From: Fidelibacterota bacterium | Lineage (GTDB): Bacteria; Fidelibacterota; Marinisomatia; Marinisomatales; UBA1611 | Assembly (NCBI GenBank): GCA_002718655.1 | Contig: PBFM01000003.1 | Coordinates: 9,959-44,412, forward strand | DNA length: 34,454 nucleotides | Direction: 5' to 3' | Translations under genes and position numbers: made by a program | The notes under the pieces: model-generated | Told to the model about the DNA's origin: nothing | The model's input: the letters and a program-made list of their open reading frames with translations, nothing else | Database searches by the model: none | Shown: positions 18,459-27,360 of the stretch, one piece after another | How positions within the stretch are numbered: position 1 is the stretch's first letter | Layout of the letters: each line of letters starts with the position of its first letter

Positions 18459-20294
18459 TTAATTATCAAATTGAATATCATATAATTGATGGTAATACCC
18501 TTTTTTAGCATAAAGTTCATTGTGCGTGCCAGACTCAACAAGCTTCCCTTCATGTAGTACAATTATATTATCGGCGTTTTTTACTGTTGACAAACGATGT
18601 GCTATGACAAGTACAGTTCTTTTTTCCATTAGATTATCTAAGGCACTTTGAACCAAATGCTCGGACTTTGAATCAAGGGAGGAGGTTGCTTCATCTAAAA
18701 GTAGAAGTGATGGATTTTTATATATTGCTCTTGCGATAGCGATACGTTGTTTTTGCCCACCTGAAAGTTTTATTCCATTCTCACCAATAACACAATTAAA
18801 ACCATCTTCAAAACCTCTAATAAATTCCATAGCATTTGAACCCTCCGCTGCTTGAATTAGACGTTGCTCATTAATTTCATCGGCACCATATGCAATATTC
18901 TCACTTATCGTCGCATTCATTAATATTGTTTCTTGACTAACAATACCCATCATGCGTCTTAAAGAATCAATTTTATATTGTCTAATATTTTTGCCATCGA
19001 TTAAAATTTTTCCGCTTACAACATCAAAAAATCTTGGAATTAAATCAGCAATTGTGGATTTTCCTGCACCACTTGCTCCAACAATTGCAACCGTTTGACC
19101 TTTTAATACATCAAATGAAAGATTTGATAAATTAAAGGAATTTTTTTCATAATTAAATCCAACATTATCAAATCTTAATTTTTTTGTTATCTGTTTTATG
19201 TCATACTTCCCATCATCAACAATTTCTGTCTTTTGATCTAAAACATCAAATACACGCTCAGCTGAAGCAAAACCATTTTGTAAAATTATATGCACATTAC
19301 TTAAGGATCGGATAGGCCCAAGCATTGAAAATAATAGAAACATAAATCTAAGAAAATCCTCAGATGAGAGTGAAGAACCAACAATTACTTTTGACCCTCC
19401 TAGCCAAAGAAGTAATACTGCCATAGAAACACCAATCATTTCAATGATTGGTGAAGATATAAGACGCAATTTTGATGACCTGAACAAAAGCGAAAAATAC
19501 TTCCAAGATTCTTTATTAAAACGGTTTATCTCCTGGTTTTGGACAGCAAAAGATTTGATAATTCTCATCGAGGATAAATTTTCGGTAATAATACTAAGGA
19601 TACCCCCAATTTGTTTTGTATTTCTCCTTGCTTTTCTTCTAATACTTTGACCAATTCCTTGCATGACTATTTGGGAAAACGGTATGATTAAAAGTGCAAT
19701 TATCATCAATTTCCAACTTATGATAGTTAATAATATTGCAAAAGCCAATATATTTATGGGTTCAACAATGATTTTTTGAAAAGTTGTCCCGATTGATTTA
19801 TTTAAGGTGTTTACATCATACATTAGAACTGAAGATAAATCGCCTGATTTTTTCCGTTGAAAAAACGATAATGGAAGGATTTGTAAATGAGCATAAAGAC
19901 GATTTCTTAATTGGGTAACAATCCTAAGTTGCACAAATGACATTGATAAATTTTTTAAATAAAGGAAAATATTTTTTAGTATGAAGATTATGATAATTGA
20001 AATACATAAAACCTCCAAAGTTTTGATATTTGAATCGCGCAATATAAAATTATTAACAATAATCTTAAGTCTTTCATTAATTGTTGGTGACTCCTTCGCC
20101 AATAATGTTTCCTGAATCACAATTAGTTGATCAAACTCAACTAAAACATTATTTACCAAAGAGGCAGTTAACCAAATAGATATGCTATTAAAGATGACAA
20201 AAACCAATCCATTGAATAATGATAAAATCATAAAAAACCACTCAGGTTTAATGAATTGAAATATTCTATTTATTATTTTATCATTGTATTTCAT
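18459..20294 (-). CDS. MsbA-like ABC transporter (fused TM-ATPase; lipid/polymer export type)
   Basis: TM domain then Walker A VGASGAGKSTIADLIPRFF, signature LSGGQKQRIAIARAI, Walker B LLLLDEATSSLD, H-loop IAHRLSTV. Confidence 0.92.
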   Translation of the reverse strand: MKYNDKIINRIFQFIKPEWFFMILSLFNGLVFVIFNSISIWLTASLVNNVLVEFDQLIVIQETLLAKESPTINERLKIIVNNFILRDSNIKTLEVLCISIIIIFILKNIFLYLKNLSMSFVQLRIVTQLRNRLYAHLQILPLSFFQRKKSGDLSSVLMYDVNTLNKSIGTTFQKIIVEPINILAFAILLTIISWKLMIIALLIIPFSQIVMQGIGQSIRRKARRNTKQIGGILSIITENLSSMRIIKSFAVQNQEINRFNKESWKYFSLLFRSSKLRLISSPIIEMIGVSMAVLLLWLGGSKVIVGSSLSSEDFLRFMFLLFSMLGPIRSLSNVHIILQNGFASAERVFDVLDQKTEIVDDGKYDIKQITKKLRFDNVGFNYEKNSFNLSNLSFDVLKGQTVAIVGASGAGKSTIADLIPRFFDVVSGKILIDGKNIRQYKIDSLRRMMGIVSQETILMNATISENIAYGADEINEQRLIQAAEGSNAMEFIRGFEDGFNCVIGENGIKLSGGQKQRIAIARAIYKNPSLLLLDEATSSLDSKSEHLVQSALDNLMEKRTVLVIAHRLSTVKNADNIIVLHEGKLVESGTHNELYAKKGYYHQLYDIQFDN

Positions 20295-20709
20295 TTTTTA
20301 TCATTTCCCAATGTGGTATACCCGCTTCGAAAAATTTATCATTTACTTTTTTAAATCCTAGAGAACTATAAAAGTTCGCAACTGATTCTTGAGCATGTAA
20401 ATAAATTGTTTTATGATCTTTTAATTCATCAAGAATAAATTTTACCAAACCCTTTCCTACTCCTAACCCTCTATATTCTTTGAGAACTGCAAATCGCTCC
20501 AATTTCATGCCTTTAGATGTTTCTCTGTATCTTGCAGTACCTACATATTCATTATTAATGATTGCACAAATATTCGTAGCATCAATTTTTCCATCGTCAA
20601 GCTCAATGCTTTCTGGGATACCTTGTTCTTCAATGAAAACTTTTTTTCTTATTGAAAAGCAAACTTTAATCTCTTGCTCACCATCAGCATACTTAATGTC
20701 TAATCTCAT
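20281..20709 (-). CDS. GNAT family N-acetyltransferase
   Basis: IRKKVFIEEQGIPESIELD, LERFAVLKEYRGLGVGKGLVKFILDE (acetyl-CoA loop RGLGVG), LHAQESVANFYSSLGFKK. Confidence 0.9.
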   Translation of the reverse strand: MRLDIKYADGEQEIKVCFSIRKKVFIEEQGIPESIELDDGKIDATNICAIINNEYVGTARYRETSKGMKLERFAVLKEYRGLGVGKGLVKFILDELKDHKTIYLHAQESVANFYSSLGFKKVNDKFFEAGIPHWEMIKNEIQ

Positions 20710-20791
20710 AATGTAATTTCAACCTAGAAAAGAAAAGTTCATACAAAAAGATTTTGCGAGAGTATAGTTTTAATAAAAAGTAAATTTATCT

Positions 20792-21922
20792 ATGATTTAT
20801 GCTGGAATTTACATTCATATCCCATTTTGTAATGTAAAATGCATGTATTGTGATTTCTATTCTATTTCTGATAAAAATAGTGATATACCTGACTTTATTA
20901 AAGCATTAACATATGAAATTGAGCATTGCTCTATTGATACTTCAAAATGGATTTTTGATACGATATTTATTGGTGGTGGCACACCTAGTCTTATCAAAGA
21001 AAATCATATGGAAAAAATACTTTCATGTATGCACAAAAAATTTAATCTAACACAAGTAAAAGAATTAACTATTGAAGTAAATCCAGGTGAGGCACCTAAA
21101 GATAGATTAAAAGCATTTCACCAAATGGGAATAAATAGATTATCAATGGGCGTTCAATCTTTTCAACCTGAATTATTAAAATTTTTAACAAGAATGCATG
21201 GAAGAGATGAAATTTTTGAAACATACGACAATATAAGATGGGCAGGTTTTCAAAATGTAAATTGTGATTTGATTTACTCAATCCCTGGACAGACTAAAAA
21301 GATGTGGGAAGATGACCTAAAAAGTATTATCAATCTAGACCCTGAACATATTTCAGCTTACACACTAACTGCAGAAAAAGGGACTGAATTATTTTCATTA
21401 ATATCTGAAGGTCAAATTAAGATGCCAAGGAATAGTCAAATAGGTAGTTGGTTCACAAGAACTCATGAAGTTTTATTAAAGAATGGTTATTCTGGCTATG
21501 AAATATCAAATTTTTCTAAGGAAAGGTTTGAATGTATGCATAATCTTCATTATTGGAATATAGAACCTTACCTAGCTTTTGGCCCATCAGCACATGGATT
21601 TGATGGAATCTTTCGATGGAATAATGCAAGATCTTTAAAAACTTATATGGAATTAATAATGGCGGGTAAATCTCCAATATCCACCAGAGAAAAATTAGCA
21701 TCAATGGATAAAACCAATGAAATAATTGGTTTTGGGATGAGAATGCTAAAAGGAATAAACCTAAAAAATTTGCCAACCACGCATCTAGAAAAGTGTAAAG
21801 TAAATTTTGAAATAATAATGGAAAAATATCCAAACTGTATTGAACGTAAAGCAAAAAACTATTCCTTCACTAACAAAGGGCTCCTATTTGCAGACCAAAT
21901 TATTCCCGATCTATTAATTTAA
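20792..21922 (+). CDS. hemW: Radical SAM family heme chaperone HemW (coproporphyrinogen III oxidase-like)
   Basis: GIYIHIPFCNVKCMYCDFYS (CxxxCxxC), FIGGGTPSLI, EVNPGE, NRLSMGVQSFQPELLKFLTRMH, DLIYSIPGQT, HISAYTLTAEKGT, GPSAHGF. Confidence 0.94.
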   Translation: MIYAGIYIHIPFCNVKCMYCDFYSISDKNSDIPDFIKALTYEIEHCSIDTSKWIFDTIFIGGGTPSLIKENHMEKILSCMHKKFNLTQVKELTIEVNPGEAPKDRLKAFHQMGINRLSMGVQSFQPELLKFLTRMHGRDEIFETYDNIRWAGFQNVNCDLIYSIPGQTKKMWEDDLKSIINLDPEHISAYTLTAEKGTELFSLISEGQIKMPRNSQIGSWFTRTHEVLLKNGYSGYEISNFSKERFECMHNLHYWNIEPYLAFGPSAHGFDGIFRWNNARSLKTYMELIMAGKSPISTREKLASMDKTNEIIGFGMRMLKGINLKNLPTTHLEKCKVNFEIIMEKYPNCIERKAKNYSFTNKGLLFADQIIPDLLI

Positions 21923-21945
21923 TAATTGTATGCTTTTTAAAATTA

Positions 21946-21961
21946 TCTAAAAACTTTTAGA
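21946..21961. terminator. Possible weak terminator between convergent hemW and xth
   Basis: Exact inverted repeat TCTAAAA-AC-TTTTAGA in the 44-bp convergent gap; AT-only stem apart from one GC pair. Confidence 0.3.
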
Positions 21962-21966
21962 GAAAA

Positions 21967-22731
21967 TTAAAAATCAAGTTCTAATGAAACTGGACAATGG
22001 TCTGAACCATAAACATGGTGATAAATATCAGCATCGATACAAAACTGAATCATATCTTCATTAATAAAAAAATAATCTATTCTCCATCCTACATTTCGTT
22101 CTCTTGCACCAAATCGATATGTCCACCAAGAATATCTATTTGGTTCATTATGGAATATTCTAAAAGTGTCAACCCAACCTTTAGAAATATATTCATCAAT
22201 TTTTTCTCTTTCAATTTGCATAAATCCTGAAGTGTTTATGTTTTCTTTTGGCCTTGCTAGGTCAATTTCTTTATGTGCAGTATTCCAATCTCCTGTTACA
22301 ATAACATTATTTCCAGACTCAACCTGCTCATTAATTAAAGGCAAAAGATCATCATAAAAATCTAGTTTGTATTTTAATCTCACATCATCTTTCTGTCCAT
22401 TTGGAAAATATATATTGTATAACAAAAAATTTTCGTGCTCTGTAATTAATACCCTTCCCTCATTATCATATTTATTGATACCAAGTCCTTTTTGAATAAA
22501 CAACGGTTCTTCCTTACAAAAAGTAGCAACTCCGCTATAACCTTTTTTAATTCCTGAGTGCCAATATGTATGATAGCCATGATCTTCAAGAATTTCACTG
22601 GATAGTTGTTCTTCATGTGCTTTTGATTCTTGTATGCATAAAATATCAGGCTGTTCAGTTTCTAGAAAATCTAAGAATCCTTTTTTTACTGCTGCTCGTA
22701 TACCATTAACGTTCCAGGAGATGAGTTTCAT
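21967..22731 (-). CDS. xth: Exodeoxyribonuclease III
   Basis: MKLISWNVNGIRAAVKKGFLDFLETEQPDILCIQESKA, NIYFPNG, VTGDWNTAHKEIDLARPK, GSDHCPVSLEL. Confidence 0.95.
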   Translation of the reverse strand: MKLISWNVNGIRAAVKKGFLDFLETEQPDILCIQESKAHEEQLSSEILEDHGYHTYWHSGIKKGYSGVATFCKEEPLFIQKGLGINKYDNEGRVLITEHENFLLYNIYFPNGQKDDVRLKYKLDFYDDLLPLINEQVESGNNVIVTGDWNTAHKEIDLARPKENINTSGFMQIEREKIDEYISKGWVDTFRIFHNEPNRYSWWTYRFGARERNVGWRIDYFFINEDMIQFCIDADIYHHVYGSDHCPVSLELDF

Positions 22732-22867
22732 AAGTAATCCATTTTTCTATTTTATTATTAATAAAAATTAATTTGCTTAATAATTTATATTAAGATTATT
22801 AATTCAGCTTATTATAAATGTATTAAGAAATCATTTTTTTTATTGTGTCTTTTTTTTATACTCAGTT

Positions 22868-23338
22868 ATGTCTCAAAAACGAAAAGTCATCCCAAAAGAA
22901 AAACAATTTTCATTCTATAAGGAATATAATTTTGAGATTAGGGTTATTTTATTATTTACATTAGGTATTTTTTTACTAGTAGAAGATTTAGAAATTAAAA
23001 ATTACATCTATATATTCATTAGTAAAACACTTACAATTATTGGTGATGCTGCAGTTTGGATGAGAGATTTCATTATTTTTCTAGTTAAACAATTTGAGGT
23101 TTCTGATATTGTAGGAATTACACTTATTCTATATGTATTCTACTTGATAATTAATCGATGGAGAGATAGGACGATTGAACGTTATTCAAAACTTATTAAC
23201 TGCTCTAAGTGTGGTGGTGACCTTCATCGAATCAGAAAAACATATAATCATAAAATGATGAGTATAATTTATTTCATTACCGTTAAACACTATCAATGTA
23301 AAAGTTGTCCCAATAAAGAAATAAAACTAGTTAGGTAG
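22868..23338 (+). CDS. Hypothetical membrane protein with C-terminal zinc-ribbon-like CxxC...CxxC
   Basis: Hydrophobic segments (VILLFTLGIFLLV, IVGITLILYVFYLII) then NCSKCGGDLHRIRKTY...HYQCKSCPNKE. Confidence 0.7.
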   Translation: MSQKRKVIPKEKQFSFYKEYNFEIRVILLFTLGIFLLVEDLEIKNYIYIFISKTLTIIGDAAVWMRDFIIFLVKQFEVSDIVGITLILYVFYLIINRWRDRTIERYSKLINCSKCGGDLHRIRKTYNHKMMSIIYFITVKHYQCKSCPNKEIKLVR

Positions 23339-23357
23339 AACAAAAAATAGGAATAAT

Positions 23358-23672
23358 ATGGAACTTAAAGAAAAAATCATGAATGAGATAAAAGAAAATA
23401 GAATAATCCTTTATATGAAAGGCACAAAGGAAGCACCTATGTGTGGATTTTCAAACTCAGTAGTTCAAATACTTAATCACTATGGTGTAGATTATAAAGA
23501 TATTAATGTATTAGAAGACCCTATGATTAGAGTTAAACTAAGCGAATATTCTAATTGGCCAACCATTCCACAATTATTTATTAATGGAGACCTTGTTGGG
23601 GGTGCGGATATTACTATGGAATTACATCAAAATGGCTCATTACTAGACATATTAGATAAAGCAAATAATTAG
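23358..23672 (+). CDS. grxD: Grx4-family monothiol glutaredoxin
   Basis: ILYMKGTKEAPMCGFSNSVVQIL (CGFS), NWPTIPQLFINGDLVGGADI. Confidence 0.95.
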   Translation: MELKEKIMNEIKENRIILYMKGTKEAPMCGFSNSVVQILNHYGVDYKDINVLEDPMIRVKLSEYSNWPTIPQLFINGDLVGGADITMELHQNGSLLDILDKANN

Positions 23673-23756
23673 AATTGAATCTTAAGAAAAATGAGTTGAT
23701 GTAAGCTTTCTTTAAACAATAAATTTGTCAGTACATTTTTTGAAAAAATTAATCAT

Positions 23757-23828
23757 GGCCCGTTCGTCTAGTGGTTAGGACTCCAGGTTTTCATCCTGGC
23801 AACAGGAGTTCGATTCTCCTACGGGCTA
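23757..23828 (+). tRNA. tRNA-Glu (anticodon TTC)
   Basis: GGCCCGT TCGTCTAGTGGTTAGGACTCCAGGTTTTCATCCTGGCAACAGGAGTTCGATTCTCCT ACGGGCT A: acceptor, D, anticodon (CCAGG-TTTTCAT-CCTGG) and T arms (AGGAG-TTCGATT-CTCCT) all pair. Confidence 0.96.
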
Positions 23829-23834
23829 CATAAG

Positions 23835-23856
23835 AAACCCCCATATATGGGGGTTT
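23835..23856. terminator. Bidirectional hairpin terminator (inference) between tRNA-Glu (+) and DUF4249 gene (-)
   Basis: Perfect palindrome AAACCCCCATATATGGGGGTTT between convergent transcription units, with flanking AAA/TTT. Confidence 0.75.
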
Positions 23857-23867
23857 ACTTTTGATAT

Positions 23868-25010
23868 TTATTCTCTTACTACATTTAAAAGAAACCTATA
23901 TTCATTCGAACTATAAAACACACCTAATCCATCTTCAAAATTAGAATCAGGGAGTAGATATATGTTTTGACCTACAGGGTCACCACTAAAATAATTAAAA
24001 TATGATTCACTTGTCGCTTTGAATGTCATTAATTGTAAACCGTAGTAGTCAAAATAAAGCCACATTATTGGCGTAGGTGCCTCCTCAATGTTCCACTGCC
24101 AAGGATTAATTCTGTAAGGTATGTTATTTGTTAATCTTGGATACTGCCCTTTCCATATCCTAAAGCCCAATGTTGTATCATATATTAGATTTACTAAAAC
24201 ACTGTCCCTAATTCCATTAAAATTGTAATCAAAAAATCCACCACTATCAGGGTCTAAAATTGAACTCAATGTATCAAGAGGCTCAAGGCCAATTTTATTA
24301 GCTTCAAGTGCATAAGTTAGTATTTTTATAGTTTCATAGTTTTCTGAATCAAAATCGACCCCAAACATTGGATAACTAGCAAAACTTTTTGTATAACATT
24401 CACCGAATCTGTACACTACCGAGTCAACGTTAATATTATTTTCTGATACATAATTTATTGGGTTAGCATAAAGTTGCATTAATTCTGCAAATGAAAGATT
24501 TTCAAGATTTTTTATATCTATGCTATCGACAGGTAAGACTGTACCATCCGGGCACACATATTGACCCAAATCAGCAGATCGCATATTCATTTCAGTTGGG
24601 ACAGTAGTAGTAGCAATAACTGAATCTCCCATTTCACTTATCACCACTAGTTTATAAGTTGATCCAGGCCTGATGACAAAATTCAAGTATTTATCATAAG
24701 TTTGAATTCCTGAAGTATCTGTAATTGGGAAATATCTTCCTGATCCTAAATTGTAGTATCTTAATATGCTTCCAGTTGAATCATCAATTAGTTTAACATC
24801 AGCATTATTTATCCATAATTGGCTAGCATTAATATCCTCATTTATTTCGGCAGTTTTTGAAACTAAAACAGTGTCAATAACTGGCAAATTTGCAGATATT
24901 GATCCAAAGACCACCAAGCGCTCTTCATATGATTTTTCACTATCTTCAAAGCTGCAAGATTGAAATAGAAGTGAACATAAAACTATTATTTGTAAAAATT
25001 TCTGATTCAT
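23868..25010 (-). CDS. DUF4249 domain-containing lipoprotein (TonB-receptor partner)
   Basis: MNQKFLQIIVLCSLLFQSCSFEDSEKSYEERLVVFGSISANLPVIDTVLVSKTAEI...WINNADVKLID: lipobox FQSC and DUF4249-like N-terminus, directly downstream of the TonB receptor. Start trimmed from 25025 to the Met preceding the signal peptide. Confidence 0.82.
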   Translation of the reverse strand: MNQKFLQIIVLCSLLFQSCSFEDSEKSYEERLVVFGSISANLPVIDTVLVSKTAEINEDINASQLWINNADVKLIDDSTGSILRYYNLGSGRYFPITDTSGIQTYDKYLNFVIRPGSTYKLVVISEMGDSVIATTTVPTEMNMRSADLGQYVCPDGTVLPVDSIDIKNLENLSFAELMQLYANPINYVSENNINVDSVVYRFGECYTKSFASYPMFGVDFDSENYETIKILTYALEANKIGLEPLDTLSSILDPDSGGFFDYNFNGIRDSVLVNLIYDTTLGFRIWKGQYPRLTNNIPYRINPWQWNIEEAPTPIMWLYFDYYGLQLMTFKATSESYFNYFSGDPVGQNIYLLPDSNFEDGLGVFYSSNEYRFLLNVVRE

Positions 25011-25012
25011 AT

Positions 25013-27358
25013 CTAAAACTCCCATGTAAAACCGATTGTAGGTATGATAGGGAACAGACTTAAACTTCTTTCCCGGATGCGACCTTCATCAGGCTCATCA
25101 ACATTTGTTTCACCAGGGTCAGCTCTTCCATTGTTATTTTCATCGTGAAGTTCTATATCCCAGTCATCATCATCATCGATACCGTTGTAAGTATTTCCTA
25201 AGCTATAAACCTTTCGGAATGTGTTTTTTCTATTCATCGTATTGATTATTTGAAAGAAAAAATCAACATTTGTTTTACCTATTTTCGCATGATAAACTGC
25301 TCCAAGGTCAATACGACTATATGGTTCGTAGCGACCAGAATTTCTGGTTCCAGGAATTGTTCTAAAAACCTCTTCAGGACTTTCTGGAAATCTTTGGATA
25401 TAATAACCTAGAATTGGTGTATACGCTTGCCCAGATTGTAAAGCCCACCTCCAATTCAGTTCCCATTTATCATTGACCTGGTAGTTACCTAAAAAACTAA
25501 ATGCGTGAGTTCTATCCCAATTGGTATAATATTCTTCAACGCTTTCATTAAATATGCTTTGCATTGATTTTCTAGATACTGAAAATGTATATGCTAGCCA
25601 ACCACTTAGATTGCCCGTCATTTTTTGAGCAAATAGTTCAAGACCATATGCGTAACCATCGGAGGGAGTAAGTATATCAGATAGCATATCTGAAGAAACA
25701 TTAGCATCAGTTGATGACCTTTTCTCTTCATATGTTAAAAGATTTTTTAACTCCTTATAATAACCTTCAACTTGAATCTTATATTTATTAATATATTCCT
25801 CATATCCTAGTACTAATTGGGTAGATTTTCCTGGTGCAACAGATTCATCAGCCGCTATCCAATTATCTAGTATCGCCGGATTAAAATCATCCTGAAAGGT
25901 ACTTATGAATTGATGGTAATTACCCATTGATATGTTTAGATATCTGTCATCTGTTAGTAAATACTTTATGCCAAGTCTTATATCTGGATAAATTGAGTCA
26001 GGAAATACATCATAATAGTTTACCCTTACACCTGGCTCAATAATTAACCTGTTACCAAAATCAAATTTGGTTTTTGCATAGGTTCCCATTTCGACTGGAG
26101 ATGTTTTAATTTCAAAATTGGTTGAATCTTGGAATTTATTAATGTATTCAAAACCAAGTATTTTGTATTGAATTCCAAATTTGATTGTTGATTCGGAAGA
26201 TCTAAACCATGAAAAATCTCCAGATATTGTTTGATCATCAATTAGGTTATCACTTACTAAACCTCCGTCTCCCCCTAAACCAAATCGGGTAAAAAACTTA
26301 CTATTTGCAATGAGAAAATTCCCAACAAGTCTTTCGCTAAATAATCTTCTATAATGGAGGCTGATAGTATTATTACCCCACCGGCCATCTAGACCAAATG
26401 TGTCAAATAAGATATCGTCAATTCCTGAATAATAGCTTAATGAAAGTCTATCTTTTGGGCTTAAATCTGAGAAAACATGACCTTGAACATCATAGAAATA
26501 ATATGGAGGAATGCTTGAAGCAACATCTTCAGGTAAAACCTTTGGTAACACCAAATCAAAATATGTTCTTCGTCCACTAAGGACCCAAGCCCCCTTGTAA
26601 AAAGGACCTTCAAGGGTTGTTTGTGCAGATAATAGTGAAATATTCGCCTTACCCTTAAATTCTTTTCTATTTCCTTCCCTGCTTATTACATTCAATACCG
26701 CTGAAAGCCTTCCACCATATTCTGCGTTGTAAGCACCTTTTATAAGCTCTGCCTCTTTAATACCATCCACTATGAAATTTGAAAAGACACCTCCGAGATG
26801 TGATGGGTTATATACCGTTATCCCATCAAGCATTATAAGGTTCTGGTCTGTATTACCTCCTCTTATTATTAACCCAGTGCTATATTCTGAAGTGGTTAGT
26901 ACTCCAGGTAGTGCCTGTATGGTTCTGAATAAATCAGGCTCAGCAAGAGCGGGAGCAGATTTCATCATCCTTGGACTAAGGTTGATTTTACTTGGTTGAA
27001 TATTATTCCTCCTCTGAATTTTTTCAGCTGTTACTTCAACCTGGTTTAATTCTACAACTTCTTCTTTTAGAGATATATCTAGTTTTATTGATTGCGAAGG
27101 AGCAATATCAATAGAACTTCTACGTACTGAAAAACCAACATAGGAAACCATAATTGTATAGCTACCAGGCGTAATGTCTTGGATTACGTAGTAACCATTA
27201 AGGTCTGTGGCCATTCCCTTTCCAGTTTCTTGTACAATCACATTTGCACCGATTAAAGCTTCTCCAGATGAGGAATCGCTAACGAAACCAGAGATAATAC
27301 CGTTTTGAGCACTAACGAGCGAAAATATGATTATTGATGAATAGGTTATAATTCTCAT
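25013..27358 (-). CDS. TonB-dependent receptor with N-terminal carboxypeptidase-regulatory-like domain
   Basis: GIISGFVSDSSSGEALIGANVIVQETGKGMATDLNGYYVIQDITPGSYTI; plug LIIRGGNTDQNLIMLDGITVYNPSHLGG...YGGRLSAVLNV; C-terminal aromatic residue (TWEF). Confidence 0.93.
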   Translation of the reverse strand: MRIITYSSIIIFSLVSAQNGIISGFVSDSSSGEALIGANVIVQETGKGMATDLNGYYVIQDITPGSYTIMVSYVGFSVRRSSIDIAPSQSIKLDISLKEEVVELNQVEVTAEKIQRRNNIQPSKINLSPRMMKSAPALAEPDLFRTIQALPGVLTTSEYSTGLIIRGGNTDQNLIMLDGITVYNPSHLGGVFSNFIVDGIKEAELIKGAYNAEYGGRLSAVLNVISREGNRKEFKGKANISLLSAQTTLEGPFYKGAWVLSGRRTYFDLVLPKVLPEDVASSIPPYYFYDVQGHVFSDLSPKDRLSLSYYSGIDDILFDTFGLDGRWGNNTISLHYRRLFSERLVGNFLIANSKFFTRFGLGGDGGLVSDNLIDDQTISGDFSWFRSSESTIKFGIQYKILGFEYINKFQDSTNFEIKTSPVEMGTYAKTKFDFGNRLIIEPGVRVNYYDVFPDSIYPDIRLGIKYLLTDDRYLNISMGNYHQFISTFQDDFNPAILDNWIAADESVAPGKSTQLVLGYEEYINKYKIQVEGYYKELKNLLTYEEKRSSTDANVSSDMLSDILTPSDGYAYGLELFAQKMTGNLSGWLAYTFSVSRKSMQSIFNESVEEYYTNWDRTHAFSFLGNYQVNDKWELNWRWALQSGQAYTPILGYYIQRFPESPEEVFRTIPGTRNSGRYEPYSRIDLGAVYHAKIGKTNVDFFFQIINTMNRKNTFRKVYSLGNTYNGIDDDDDWDIELHDENNNGRADPGETNVDEPDEGRIRERSLSLFPIIPTIGFTWEF

Positions 27359-27360
27359 AA

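Noticed and set aside
21516-21854. 112-aa minus-strand ORF inside hemW
   Set aside because: Antisense to a confident HemW CDS; hydrophobic composition is a by-product of the AT-rich reverse frame.
22732-22867. Promoter calls in divergent AT-rich intergenic regions (also 20710-20791)
   Set aside because: Promoters must exist here, but -10/-35 matches are uninformative at this base composition without transcription start data.
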